Of a DNA stretch of 64,000 nucleotides, positions 25,260 through 37,254 are shown in pieces. The DNA is taken from contig CALZFC010000354.1 of assembly GCA_945643635.1 (NCBI GenBank), positions 1,810,001 through 1,874,000 on the forward strand, read 5' to 3'. The translations under genes were made by a program, and so were the position numbers. Below the pieces are notes generated by a model that did no database searches, was not told the DNA's origin, and saw only the letters and a list, made by a program, of their open reading frames with translations. The number at the start of each line of letters is the position of its first letter. Position 1 is the stretch's first letter. Source of the DNA: Allodiplogaster sudhausi (Eukaryota; Nematoda; Chromadorea; Rhabditida; Diplogasteridae).

Positions 25260-28200
25260 AGAAAGAGAGATAAGGTGAGAGACCTCAGGTGGCCATCGTC
25301 AGCAACGTTGGCGCTGTCGCATACGACCGAACGACCGCCTTCGAGGATGTCTTCCATCTCAGAAATATCACTGTCGTTCGAAAGGTGTGTGTGTATTATT
25401 TTTAGTCATGATAGTATTCTTTCCAGCAAAAAATATGGTGTTAATTAATATAACTTTACAATACGAGCTCCGGAATCTAATGAATCGCGTGGATTCCTGT
25501 GTGCATACTAGAAATAAATCTTGAAAAGATATTAAAACAGATTCGATCTTTAGCTCTAATACAAACTGTCTAAACATCTTTAAAATAGATGTTTACCCAA
25601 CTTGATGCATTCTTTATTTCTTCTTTTCTTTTCAGGTGCTCTTCGAAGAGTACGCGGACGCTGCTGCGATGCGCGCCAGTGGCCTTCTGCAAGATCTCAA
25701 GAACATGGCTAGAGGTGGAGTAATTTTTCTAATAAAAAATATTATTATGATTATTATTTATTAGAATAGGCCCTGTCAAAAAATATAATTGTTTTAGCAA
25801 TTTTAGAAGAAGAAAAATAAAAAAAGAAAAGAGTTAAAAAGTTTTTTCAGTGCTCGTCTTTCTCTTCTCGAACACTCGCGAAAGTTCGAAGCAGTTCATG
25901 CTGGCGGCGCAAGAGGAAGGGCTGCAGTCAAAGGCCGACTTTGTCTACGTGCTCCCTTGGCTGCAGGTTGGAGATAAAGGGGCCGGAAAATGGCCACTGA
26001 AAATAGATCCGTCACGTGCATAGGGGACTGTGAATATGTTGTTTTCAAAATGATTGTTCGCTATAGCTGAACAAAATTGTTCCGCTTGAACGTGAACAGT
26101 ATTGTTCAGCAGCAAATATCCGGCCAACTTATTGCTTTGTTCCAGGACGGCGGAAAGGACGTCTCTCCGTGGATCGGCGCCGACGGCGCCATGCTTCAGG
26201 ATGTCAAAGATCAATATGCTAATGCGATTATTGTACGCAAAATCCTCTCAGATTTATTCATAAAAATGTTTTCTAACTACAATACTTTCACAAAATTCAA
26301 TATCCTAATGCTTCGAAAATATTTAATCTACATACATTTGTATATGTAATATGTATGTATATTTATAAGAAACATGGCAATGTTATATATGTATGTAAGC
26401 AATAAGATAAAAAATAAGCTGAATATTTAGACAAAATTAATGGTTTAGCTAAGATGGGCCGATTAGAAAACGAATTGAATATTCAAGATTAGCTGAAAGA
26501 TTCATTCATCCAGATTGACGACGTCAACGGCTTCGACAATTCCATCGTTAATCCTTTCATCGAGCGCGTCCGCGAAACGGGCGTCGCCGAATCGGAAGTC
26601 GACGTGGTTAGAGCCGCGCTCTCTTTCTCTCTTTCTAATCATGCTAAAACCCCGGGCTTAACCGTGGCCATATAAGCGGAAGGTAGGATAAGACGTGAGA
26701 GAAGCGTTATCATCAGCCGTGTATTAATCTTAAACTTCTAAAAGTAACTTATGGTTTGCTGAGCCGGCATTAATACTTGATGAATTTATGAAAGTAAATT
26801 CATAAAAGCTGCTGATCTTTATCTTACCTTTATCAGCAGGCATGAAATACATATGTTTCGAATCAAATACAATAGGAAAAGTATTTATGAAAGTATACAC
26901 ATAAACGTTGCTGAACTTGAAATTTAGAGGAATGAAATGAAAAATAAAAATAAAGATAGGGTTGATAGGGACTAATGGAATGACTGCAGCAAGATCCAAC
27001 GGACGCTCTATCCGCTATTGTTGAGAAAACTACGCGAGAACAGCAACAGCAACGATCTGCAAGTTTCAAATCCCCATGACCCATTTTTGGCCTTGCAAAA
27101 AAGAAGAGACGAGGAGGAACGAGGAGAACAACAAACCTCAACTTTGGCCGGCATGTCTTGCGAAACACTCTTCTCCGAACAGCATGGAATCCCCGGATTG
27201 GAATGATGCCAAACATCTGTGCATGATTTGCGCGCTAGAACGCGGCAGTTCTGCATATGTCTTTTAGAAAAGTATAAGTCTCAATTGTTCTTTGGAAAGA
27301 AGAAGGGAAATTTAACGGAGCCGAAAACCAAAGAAAACCAAAATATAAAATAAATACTAAAAAAAATGCAGAACTGTTCGTTTTCCCTGAGCGCCGAGGG
27401 GAACATGTAGGGAGTGGCCCTGTTGATGCAGGTGAACATCTACGGCTACGTCTATCTCTTCGACGCGCTCAAGCTGTACGCCGTGACCGCACGGCGGGTG
27501 CTCAATGAAACGGGCGATCCTCTCGCGCTCACCGACGGACTGCGGATGTGGAATGCGATGAGGCGCATCAGATTCCCGGGTATACAAAGCGTGACTAAAC
27601 CCCCTGACGACGCGAACCCACTCCCTCTATATGTCCTTTAAAAACCCTTTTTCGTACCATGTTTCCGGCATCAGCCATCTTGAATGTTTTTCTCCTTTGT
27701 GTTACTAACTCTCGCACTAGTGCTTCATAGTGCTTTTAACAAATCGATAACATGCTGAAAACAAATAATTACATACACGAAGAAATCGCTGTAAATAGGT
27801 AAATATATAAATACAAATAACAAAGATAGAGTGTCCCTTCAGGAATGCTCAGCGCCTCTGGGATCGCGTCGGGCATGGTGATGATGGACGACCGCGCGGA
27901 GCGTGCGCCTCTCTATCGCGGCTTCTTCATCTCGCCCACCCAAGATATGGTGAGGATAAACAAGGCATAGGAAGATAGAGCGCAGGAAAACGAATCATTG
28001 CAGAAGAAATGGTTGGAAAGCAAAGCGTAGAAAAAAGCAAGTGCGTGGGAAAACGAAACTTGGGAATTATATTAGGTTTTTTTTTGTTGGGAAACTAAAT
28101 TAAGAACTTTATTTTTTTAAGACGTTTTATTGTTAAAATACAAAAGTAGAAAAGTACTAAAAAAAGAAACTGACAGATTGAATGTCAAAGGTGATGCCAC

Positions 28201-28275
28201 TCGCAAACATGGAGCCAACGATGGTCGACAACTGCGACGGCATCGCAAACAGAAGCGGCTGCTATGATATAGTGC

Positions 28276-28320
<45 letters not shown>

Positions 28321-28386
28321 GTCTCTCTCTCTGTCTCTCTCTCGTACACTTTCTTCCTTTCGCTCTTTTCTCTCTTCGTATCTCAA

Positions 28387-28435
<49 letters not shown>

Positions 28436-31400
28436 TTGGCTCCCTTGGATCTGTCTCATTTGCTCTCCATTTCCTTCAATCTCTTTCCCTCTTTTTCTCT
28501 GCCTCTAATCTCTCGTCCTCTCTCTCTCTCTCCCTCTCCAGGTGATCACCGACATGCTGACCAACTTCTGGCCCTCTGCCGACGGCCGCCTGCCGCCGGA
28601 CGAGCCGGTCTGCGGCTTCCGCAACGAGAAGTGCGACTACACGCTGCCGATCCTCGCGGGGATCCTCTTCACGTTCCTCGTCCTTCTCACCATTGCCGCA
28701 TTCGTCGTCCATGAATACTTGTAATTTTTTTAAAGAAAAATATCTGCCTATTTTTCAGACAAAACTTCATGCTTTACTCAATTTAAATAAACGTAACTTA
28801 AATATAAAAAAAATTCAAGATGTAAAATCTATATTTCAGAGCCCGTGCCGCGCTCAATCGCCTGCCCTTCCGTATCTTCCGCGATGATATGCAAATGATT
28901 GATGAAGAGCAAGTCAAGAGTATGGTGAGCGCGAACTTTAACAATCGTACAGCTCTTTCGGTAGAATATTTGCCGCAAATTGTCACACATTCGACAGTTC
29001 AAATATTTAAAACATTTCAGCTCTCGATTGGCTCGACTCGCACCAAGATGAGCAACACGAACTTCGCATGTCGCAGCCACGCCATCGTTGGCACCAACAC
29101 GCACTCCATCTATCACAAGTCAATGCATGAGAGAGGAGAGAGAGCGAGATGGAGAGTGAAAGAGAGAGATAGAAAAAGAGAAAGAGACAGAGGGAGAGAG
29201 AGAAAGCACGTGTAAAGAGGGCGATCGAGTAAGAGAAAGAGAGAGAAAGGAGAGAAGAGAAGAAACCTTTGAAGGTATATCCAGCGTCGTCCCATTGTCT
29301 TCACTCGCGCCGACAAGAACATGTTCCAGCTTGTCAGCAGCATAATTCATCGTCTTACATAAATATGAACAATATATGTATTCAAAAAAATTATAGCTCT
29401 TCACAAAAATGATTATGTCATAAAAAATATTTAAATAAAAAGTTGTAAACGAATCAAAAACATATTCTGCTTTTACAGATGAAAGCCGCTGTGCACGACA
29501 ATATCAATCCGTTCTTGGGCATCGCTTTCAACGAACGCGAGGAGCTGCTCATCGTGTGGAAGTTCTGCAATCGGTTGGTGAATCGCGAGATTTGCGAAAA
29601 GATCATCATCAATAACAACAGCAACCACATAAAACGATATAACAATACCAATATCATGACATCATAAATATGTATGTACATAGATTGCCAAATTAGTAAA
29701 GTTTAGTGTCATAAAGAATATTGTAGATACATATATTCTTCTGGCTCTGGGAATAAAGTTTGTTGGCTTATTTAAAAGAATAATTACTTATTACTTACTC
29801 GAATTACAACTTTGACATTCCAACATTCTTCAGAGGCACCCTTCAAGACATCATCTACAATGATCAAATCACATTTGACGAGAAGTTCCACGGCGCATTC
29901 CTCAGGGACATTGTAGCGGTAAGACTGGCATAATTGTCTTCATTTTTATGATGATAATAACAATTAAAATAATAATTAAAAAGTCGCAATAAAAATTGTT
30001 TAATATGATTTCTGAAAAACTGGAGAAAAACTTCTGCTACAAAAAGGTTTTTTTTTTACGAAAATGTGCCCAATAATTGAAGAGGTCGCCAACATTCCTA
30101 GGGACTCGAATATCTCCACGCGTGCCCGATCGGCTACCACGGCTCGCTGACGCCGTGGTCGTGTCTCATCGACCGAAATTGGATGATCAAACTCACCGAC
30201 TACGGTAGCGCTAAATAATAATATATATTTATTTAGATTACATTTCTTATTTTTTAACGAGATTTAATAATGACTGGCTTTGAATTGCTCTAGGAGTCGC
30301 CGAGCCTATCGAACGCTGGGAAAAGAATCAGATGATCTCGGTAGCCGGCCTCAAGACCGACGACGACAAGGACAACGCGAAGCAGCGCACGAGTCAGTGC
30401 AATAGACCGATTTTGAGAGTTTTGATTAATCAATCAATCATTAAAGTTACATGTATTGATCAATCGCTTTTCAAGAATAATTAAAAGAAACTAATTTTCA
30501 ACATGTTTTCCTATCGTGAGTCCAGTTACTACAAAGATTATTGATAACATATAGATTTTAAGTGATATATTTTTTCTTAAACAAAACAACCTTTTTTTAA
30601 AACTGGCAAAGATATTTTTCCATTTTTCCCTATAAAAAAGCTTTTTTAGGTGCTCTCTACGACGCGCCCGAAATGCTCATGACGCGTGAGAAGAATCGTG
30701 TGGCGCGAGTCGATCAGGTAGACAAAGTACTGGTTCATCCCCTCTCCGAAGAGTACGGTATTCCACAACCATCTCTCTTTCTCTGGCTGCTCTCTCTCCT
30801 TTCTCTTTCACTCGTTCTCTCACCTTCTCGCCATCTCTCGTCTCTCTCCAGAACTGGCAGCGTCAGACGACGCAGCGTCGGCAGCTCGGCGACATGTACG
30901 GCTTCGGCATGGTCATGTACGAGATCATCTTCCGCGCGCTGCCTTTCGCGGACGAGACCAACATTCTTGGTGAGCTTTATGAATTCATTCTTGGTGAGCT
31001 TTACGAATTCAACACAAAGTTGATTCTGCACCATGCGCTTGAGACACTTACACAATTAATCACGCACACAAATTTCTGTAAGCAATTTATCGCTGTATCG
31101 AGCCGATTGTGCGATGGATGGGTACACAGGGATGCTATTGGCCGAACACATCAACCTCGTTTGCGGGACACAAGTGGGAGAGAAATTCCTCTATTCCTCC
31201 AGAACTTTAAAAAGGATCAAAAATTCAATTTTGAATTGGCGCCTTTTGCCTGACACATGAACAATATACAGGAAAGTTGAAATGAATTACGGTTGTGACT
31301 TTTCTGCTCTACACTGGTCGTTTCAGAACTCGTTGACACGGTCAAGGACGGCAGTCGCACGTTCAAGCCGGCGATTCAAGACACGCGGGTCTTGAAGAGA

Positions 31401-32405
31401 AAACTATTTCTAAAAAAATTTCCTTTTCTAAAATATTTATTCAGATTTTTAAATAAATTTGTAAAATTAAGAAAAAAAGAAGTAACTTACAAATGAGAAT
31501 ATGTACATATATACAAACATAATTATGATAATCATAATAAAAATTATAATTTTCAATGTTTGCCAGCTTCTCCACGTCGATCTCGCGCAGCTGATCACCG
31601 ACTGCTGGCACGCGACGCCCGAGATGCGGCCGAGCCTGCGACGCGTCAAGCTTAATATCGAGCTTTATCTCAAGGCGTAAGTGGTTATTTAATGACGAAA
31701 ATCAACTAATCAATCAATATATCAATACCATTAATATAAAAATGCATTAATTCTTCGCACATTTTTTCTATATACATAAGTAGAAAAAAAACATTTCTAT
31801 AACTTTATGAAATGCCCTCTTTCTTTCAGAAAAGGCTCATTGGTGGATAACATGATGCGCATGATGGAGCAGGTGCTTCTTTCGTTTCAGATTCTTTGTG
31901 TGTGTGTGCCCTTCATGTGGAAGAACGCAGAATGCACATTTACCGTAACCGGGCACACTAAAATGACCGCTCCTAATTTCAGTACGCGAACAATCTTGAG
32001 AAGCTGGTCAAGGAGCGCACGGGCATGCTTGAGGAGGCGAACAAGCGCGCGGACAAACTGCTCTCGCAACTTCTGCCAAGGTGCCACTTTAAAAAGACAA
32101 TTTGAATTTGCCGCTAATTTCAAGTTTTATTCTTTCTTTTTTTCAGCTACGTTGCGAACGAGCTGAAGCTCGGTCGTCCCGTGCCACCGAAGACATTCTC
32201 CGGCTCCACCGTCATGTTCAGGTAGATCACATAGGCAATACATCTCTTGTATGAACTGGACCTGCTGGAAAGAGAGAGCGCCGAATGATGATTTAAAAAA
32301 AAGTATGACTGAATCAGTCAACGATAAGTTAGACCAACGTAACAATGTGGATTCGTAAGAGTATACAATTCGAGAGAGCACGGGGCATCACAACGAGACT
32401 TTTTT

Positions 32406-32449
<44 letters not shown>

Positions 32450-33112
32450 GAGGAAAGAGAGAGTGAAAGAAAGAGCCAGAGGCGAATTGATGGTGAGGCC
32501 TAAGGAATCTTGCCTTTTCCGATGTTCCTGTTGTGCACATCTTTAATTAGGGTTTAGAAAGGCTTAAAAAAGATAGTTAGATTATTTTTTAAATTTATTA
32601 ATTATATTATTTAAATAATTTCAGCGACATTGTCGGCTTCACGGACATGTGCATGCACGCGACGCCGGCGGATGTCGTGACGATGCTGAACAGCGTCTTC
32701 GCCGGCTTCGACGAGTTCATCGCGAGGAGAGAGGCGTACAAGGCGAGGAGAAGCACTTTCGTTTTCTCTTTCTCTCGTTATCTCTCTCCCTCTTTCTTTC
32801 TCTCTCACTTTCTCCCTTCCTCTCTTTCTCTCTTTCTGTCTATCTTCTCTCTCTCTATTTCTCTTTCTCTCTCCCGCTCTATCTTTCTATCTTTCTCATG
32901 AAATCGACGACATTTTACAGGTGGAAACGATCGGCGACGCTTACATGTTCGTGTCGGGCGTGCCGGAGGAGAACGGCAACAGACACATTGCGCAGATTGC
33001 CGGCATCGCACTCGACATTCATAAGGTTCAGAAGCTGGGGAAGAAAGAGAGGAGAAAGAGAGCGATAGAGGGGAGAGGGAGAAAGAGAAATAGTGAGGAG
33101 ATAGAGAAGAAG

Positions 33113-33159
<47 letters not shown>

Positions 33160-33920
33160 GCAGTAAATGATTCGATTGTTCCTCGCCAGTTCCTGCTCGA
33201 CTACCGCGCACCTCACTCTCCGGCGCGCGTCCGCTGCCGCCTCGGCGTCTCTTCCGGTCCCGTCGCGGCTGCCGTCGTCGGCATCAACGCGCCGCGCTAC
33301 TGTCTCTTTGGCGATACCGTAAGAATTTGTTTTTCAAACTTTTTTTTTGAAAATTTTTTTTTTCAAAACATTTTAGAGAATAAATAAGAGATTTTATACA
33401 ATTTACAAATATAAATAAAAATGAAACTAAAAGAAAAAAACACGGTACATTAACTTCTAGGTAAACATGGCATCACGAATGGAGAGCACCGGCGAGGCCG
33501 ACAGGACGCAGCTGTCGTCGAGCGCGCAGAAGATGCTCGAGACGTACTATCCCGAGTACATTACGACCGAGCGAGGACAAGTGCAGATCAAGGTGTGTGG
33601 ATTTAAAATTTAAAATCTATTTTTTTTATTTTCCAGACTTATAATTCCCATATGTATTATTTATTCACGTTCACATGTAAATAACACAGAATCAACGGAG
33701 ATAATTTAAAAAAACAATTAAAATAGGTAAAATACAATAGCTTCTAAACAAAAACAAAAAAATGTGCTTGCCTCAGGGCAAAGGAATGTGCACTACTTAC
33801 TGGCTGGATGGAACGCGCGACACGACTGATGTCTACAAGGCGCCGTCGTCGCGAATCAGCAGCTCAACCACGCCCGGAAACATCCAGTCCACCCACTTTA
33901 GCTCGCTTCTCGGCATGTAG
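22636..33920 (+). CDS. Receptor-type guanylyl cyclase (gcy family), 32 exons
   Basis: Hand-spliced exons sum to 3390 nt (1129 aa) with every junction in phase. First exon 22636-22795; ligand-binding exons 22980-23106, 23354-23463, 24734-24915, 25289-25384, 25636-25714, 25851-25966, 26146-26232, 26514-26606, 27432-27579, 27843-27949, 28191-28271; TM exon 28542-28720; then 28840-28924, 29021-29118, 29275-29332, 29479-29573, 29834-29918, 30102-30204, 30294-30392, 30650-30717, 30852-30969, 31327-31388, 31567-31676, 31830-31872, 31983-32080, 32147-32221, 32625-32742, 32921-33025, 33190-33318, 33461-33592, 33777-33920. Signal peptide 1-24; extracellular domain with IGPYCNA and [13 protein letters not shown] about 495-518; kinase-homology domain with [13 protein letters not shown] (no catalytic HRD Asp); coiled linker; cyclase domain with SDIVGFT (about 921) and TIGDAYM metal Asp residues, guanine-selecting Glu (VETIGD) and Cys (YCLFGDT), and NMASRMES. 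It should make cGMP at the membrane, typically in sensory neurons. The exon at 32625-32742 uses a GC donor. Confidence 0.92.
23714..23889 (+). other. Cryptic exon in cyclase intron 3
   Basis: A 176-nt segment lies between a TTGACAG acceptor and a strong GTAAGT donor. It opens in the phase set by exon 3 and stays open ([19 protein letters not shown]...). Splicing on to exon 4 at 24734 would then be out of frame, so inclusion would truncate the receptor in the ligand-binding domain. No cyclase homology was seen in it. It may be a poison exon or an unused pair of splice sites. Confidence 0.35.
24649..24733. mobile_element. Small hairpin repeat, copy 1 (cyclase intron 3)
   Basis: Contains TGATTGTTCG, ATAGCTGAACAA and TGAACAATATTG, shared with the copy at about 26051-26112. 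Self-complementary TGAACAAT/ATTGTTCA units suggest a short foldback. Its right end supplies the acceptor TATTCTTGCAG used by exon 4. Confidence 0.5.
24918..25275. repeat. (GA)n tract filling cyclase intron 4
   Basis: Purine-only low-complexity sequence (GAGA with GGG and AAAG interruptions) occupies nearly the whole intron between exons 4 and 5 on the sense strand. Confidence 0.95.
26051..26112. mobile_element. Small hairpin repeat, copy 2 (cyclase intron 7)
   Basis: Shares TGATTGTTCG, ATAGCTGAACAA and ATTGTTC with the copy at 24649-24733, located shortly before exon 8 of the cyclase. Confidence 0.5.
28277..28540. repeat. (CT)n tract in cyclase intron 12
   Basis: Long CT-rich sequence running directly into the 3' splice site (CTCTCCAG) of the TM exon 28542-28720, so the microsatellite acts as an extended polypyrimidine tract. 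Confidence 0.95.
29119..29270. repeat. (GA)n tract in cyclase intron 15
   Basis: GA-rich sequence fills the 156-base intron between exons 15 and 16. It is complementary to the CT tract of intron 12. Confidence 0.9.
31196..31257 (-). mobile_element. Short MITE copy in cyclase intron 22, inverted
   Basis: GAATTGGCGCCTTTTGCCTGACA is the reverse complement of the family core found at 18736, 19003 and 34053; an inner ATTCAATTTTGAAT palindrome is also present. Confidence 0.55.
32409..32475. repeat. (GA)n tract in cyclase intron 27
   Basis: GA dinucleotide run in the intron before exon 28, which encodes the first metal-binding motif. Confidence 0.95.
32762..32898. repeat. (CT)n tract in cyclase intron 28
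   Basis: CT-rich sequence fills the intron between exons 28 and 29. The intron starts with GC rather than GT (GCGAGG at 32743). Confidence 0.95.
33038..33160. repeat. (GA)n tract in cyclase intron 29
   Basis: GA-rich sequence fills the intron between exons 29 and 30 and is complementary to the CT tract of intron 28, so exon 29 sits between complementary intronic repeats. Confidence 0.95.
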
Positions 33921-33950
33921 ACGAAGTGGAATGCGAACAAGAGTGTAGCT

Positions 33951-34101
33951 TTGAAGGAGCACCAAAAAAGTCAACCGAGAATATTGTTGTCGTGTCTCTC
34001 TCTCTCTCTCTCTCTCTCTCTAAATCACATGCTCTCTCGCCCTTATCTCTTGTCAGGCAAAAGACGCGCGAATTCAAATGTGAGTTTTAAGGCTCCTTTA
34101 A
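33951..34101. mobile_element. Short MITE just after the cyclase stop codon
   Basis: TTTGAAGGAGC at the left and GGCTCCTTTAA at the right are inverted ends; the family core TGTCAGGCAAAAG lies near the right end. A (CT)n run lies inside. The element starts 30 bases after the stop codon, so it may lie in the 3'UTR. Confidence 0.6.
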
Positions 34102-36412
34102 TAACTTATAGTTAGAGACCGCAGATGATTTTCCCAAACCGCTTGAAAATGTAAATGAGGACTGTTTTTGGGGAGTTTAGGTGATCAGAAAACGATTTCT
34201 AAAATCAGAATCTCACGAAAGTTTTAAATTATCTTACAAAAACCCCTTTAAAAAATGCGAATTCCTGGGGAAGATGGGCCTCCTACAGTAAGCCCGTCCA
34301 CGTATCTCAATGTGCCAAACGGAGTTCGGCTGGTCAGATGCTCGAACAAGACGATAGTAGTTGCGCTCGATAAATTTAATTCCTATTAATTTTCCATTCT
34401 TTTGCTTTTTTAAAGCTAATTTTATATCCGGCTAATCTCCATGATCATTCTTCTAAGTGCTTTCACACCCTCAAATCGCCTCTGTAGAAGTGGTTAATTA
34501 TTTCGACTAAAAAATAGCCACATAATCAACAACAATTCACTGTCGCCTCGCAGAATCTCGGTCATAGTCTACATAGGTATACTGGCGGATGTCTTCTATC
34601 ATAAAATGATGTTTAAAAATCCCGAGGACATCTGGGATACATATTAAATCATTATAAGTGGGAGAAACCATGAAGTGATAATTTTGTTCGAGGGAAATTT
34701 TTCGTGTTTGCTCGCAATATACGAACAAAAAAATCAGTGTACTGAATCCAGATCGGCTTTAAGTATAATCTCTCTGCAAGATGCGATCAGGGAATACCGA
34801 TAAACGAAATAGAATGAAAAAATGAGCTTGCACCTGTTTCAGCTAGAAACTATCTATCAATGATATCTCCTTATCGCCTCGCAGAAATTCGAAAAGAAAC
34901 CGCCTAGCTGTCACACAACATGCCATCTAATATTAAATTAAAATAAGAATCCCCGAGCTTGCGGATGATCCAAATTATAGTTGAAAAACTGAAAAAGCCA
35001 AGCTCACGGAAAAAAGCTTCTAATGAGGTTTTTTCAGCGTAGTGCCCGAGTGTGCAAGGCATAATAGCGCCCAACACTTTGAAAAACCTTCCTTTAAAAT
35101 ATTGACAAAAAGATTCTTGACAATTTTACCGACAAACTGCAAAAAAAGAATAAAAAGTTATAGAACAAGATCTCTTCAAAAATTTGAATTTATCAGTCCG
35201 AGCGTGACAAATTCCGCTAATTCCGTTACGGTAGGTTGACCCAGTTTTGTGTTATGTCATTCTTTCACTCTGCGGTCTCTACTTATAGTGCATGCATACA
35301 TAGTTACTCTGCTAGCAGAATAATCTTAATATTCCTTCTTGGTAACAATGTAAGTCATTGCAATCGATTCTTGCAGTGGACCCCCTCTATCGTCACTATA
35401 AATAACCCCTGGCAAGTTCCCCTCGTCATGCTTGATCAGCCCGCCCCCCACCCCCATAGATGTATGTAACTCACATCAGTGGTGCTTTAGAGTGCAAAGG
35501 TCACATTTAACAACTCTATCTCTCACTCTCTCTCTCCCTCTCTTTCTCTCTCTCTGAGAGGCATTTCTGTCGTGTTTTCTTTGCAGTTGCAGCCTCTTAC
35601 AATCAGACTCGTACCTTCTTTTCCTCCCCCTGCAGTTCATACAACGTTATCGCACTCGTGCAACTGCTTTTACAGTTTCTTATTGAAATATGGAATACTC
35701 ACGCATATGTCTGATTGCTTTTCATGCTGCTTTTAAACTGTACTTCCAAAGAGACTACATATTTTTATTCATTTTATTTAATATTTTGTTCTCGGTTAAT
35801 TCACTGATGCACAGGGGCATTATCTGAATATGAATGAGTGTGCATATTATTTAAGATATTCCTATATTATTGATACATAACTGTATTCTTCTTATTCAGT
35901 CTGCGATGATATTACACAGCTTATTTATGTGCTCGTTTTATAAGAATGCTGCAAAAGGGAAGAACGAGGAATATAGCAGAATGCAACTAGGCGATGAGAA
36001 GGATGGTGCTATAACAAACACTCGAGATCAATAAGCCACCGATAATTTAGTTGAATATTAAGTAACGCTAAAATAAACAGTATCTAAATATATGAACGGA
36101 AAGATCGGTGGACGTCATGGGTAAATAGATTTACATGCATAAATAGATTTATTAAAACGTTAGTGCCAGCATCATTAGATAATAGTAAAGCGAAGTCTAC
36201 AAGCAAGAATTACGATATTCCAAGACATGAAACAATACATTCGAGCAAGAAAATTAGGACTAGTAAATTTTAAAATTATTCACACATATAAATTTACCAG
36301 AAAAAAGTAGTTAGTTGGGATAAGCAACCAAATAATATTAAATAGTGCAATGCTGATTAACATCGACAATATTCTCAATAGTGTAGAGAATAATAAGACA
36401 GCGGTTCAGAGA
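34102..36412. other. Spacer between cyclase gene and receptor array
   Basis: No exon or RNA gene is supported in this 2.3-kb AT-rich stretch. A short CT run is present at 35515-35560. From about 36280 the sequence begins to match the flanks found left of the other three array copies (ATAAATTTA..CAGAAAAA). Confidence 0.5.
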
Positions 36413-37254
36413 CTACAAGTCTCTCACAAAGTACTGCAAATTGTAAAGGTTTTTCATCGACTCAAACATAATTCCAACCAAGTTACGCTTGTAAAGCACT
36501 CGTTCACGAAGGAGGAAACAGATGGCAATAAAATTTGCGAGAAGAAGGCCGACGAAGGGGCCTCGCAACTGGCTGAGAGTCATGATGGAGAAGGAGAAGG
36601 GTGGCGGCTTGAAGTCGAACGACTCGCCTTGCGGACGAGAAATGTAGCGAAGTATAAGAGCGTGCATCTATTCAGACAAAAAATATAATAACAAAATATA
36701 AATAAAATAATATAGTATATAAATATAACAAAAAATATACATAAAATTCATCAATGCACATCAACAACACAGTCCACCAACTTGTTCTGGTCCGAAAATG
36801 CTGACGAGATTCCGATTGAGAATATTGCGAAGCTTCCGAAGTCTTCGATCCTTTCGCAAGTAGAAGCCGCTGGATTTGGAATGCCGAAGCCCTCGCTAGC
36901 AAATGACGGGTACTTCTTATCCAGAGATGCCATCTCTCCGTCGGGCACAGCAATTCTAAAAAAAACTTTTTTAAATGAGATGTTCACTTTGTCATGACAA
37001 TTCTAGCACGCGTATTTTCTTAATGAGATTGCCGTGATTGTGAAGGAGCACAATACAATTTGAGAACAGTTCCGGATGTCTACATTGATCAAGATCGTAC
37101 GGTCGGAGTGGGCAGGGCGAGGGGAAGTTGCTATTGCTGCGGAGCCGGATGTCCGAGAAGCCGGAGTAGATGACGACGTAGCCAAAGAAATGCAGAGATG
37201 ACTTTGGGCATAACTACAAGTAATGCTATCTTTTTATCTGGAAGACCTTCTTAA

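Noticed and set aside
36782..36997. Plus-strand frame [17 protein letters not shown] opposite receptor exon 10
   Set aside because: It is the antisense shadow of exon 10, present in the other copies for the same reason, and the sense strand fits the receptor phase pattern.
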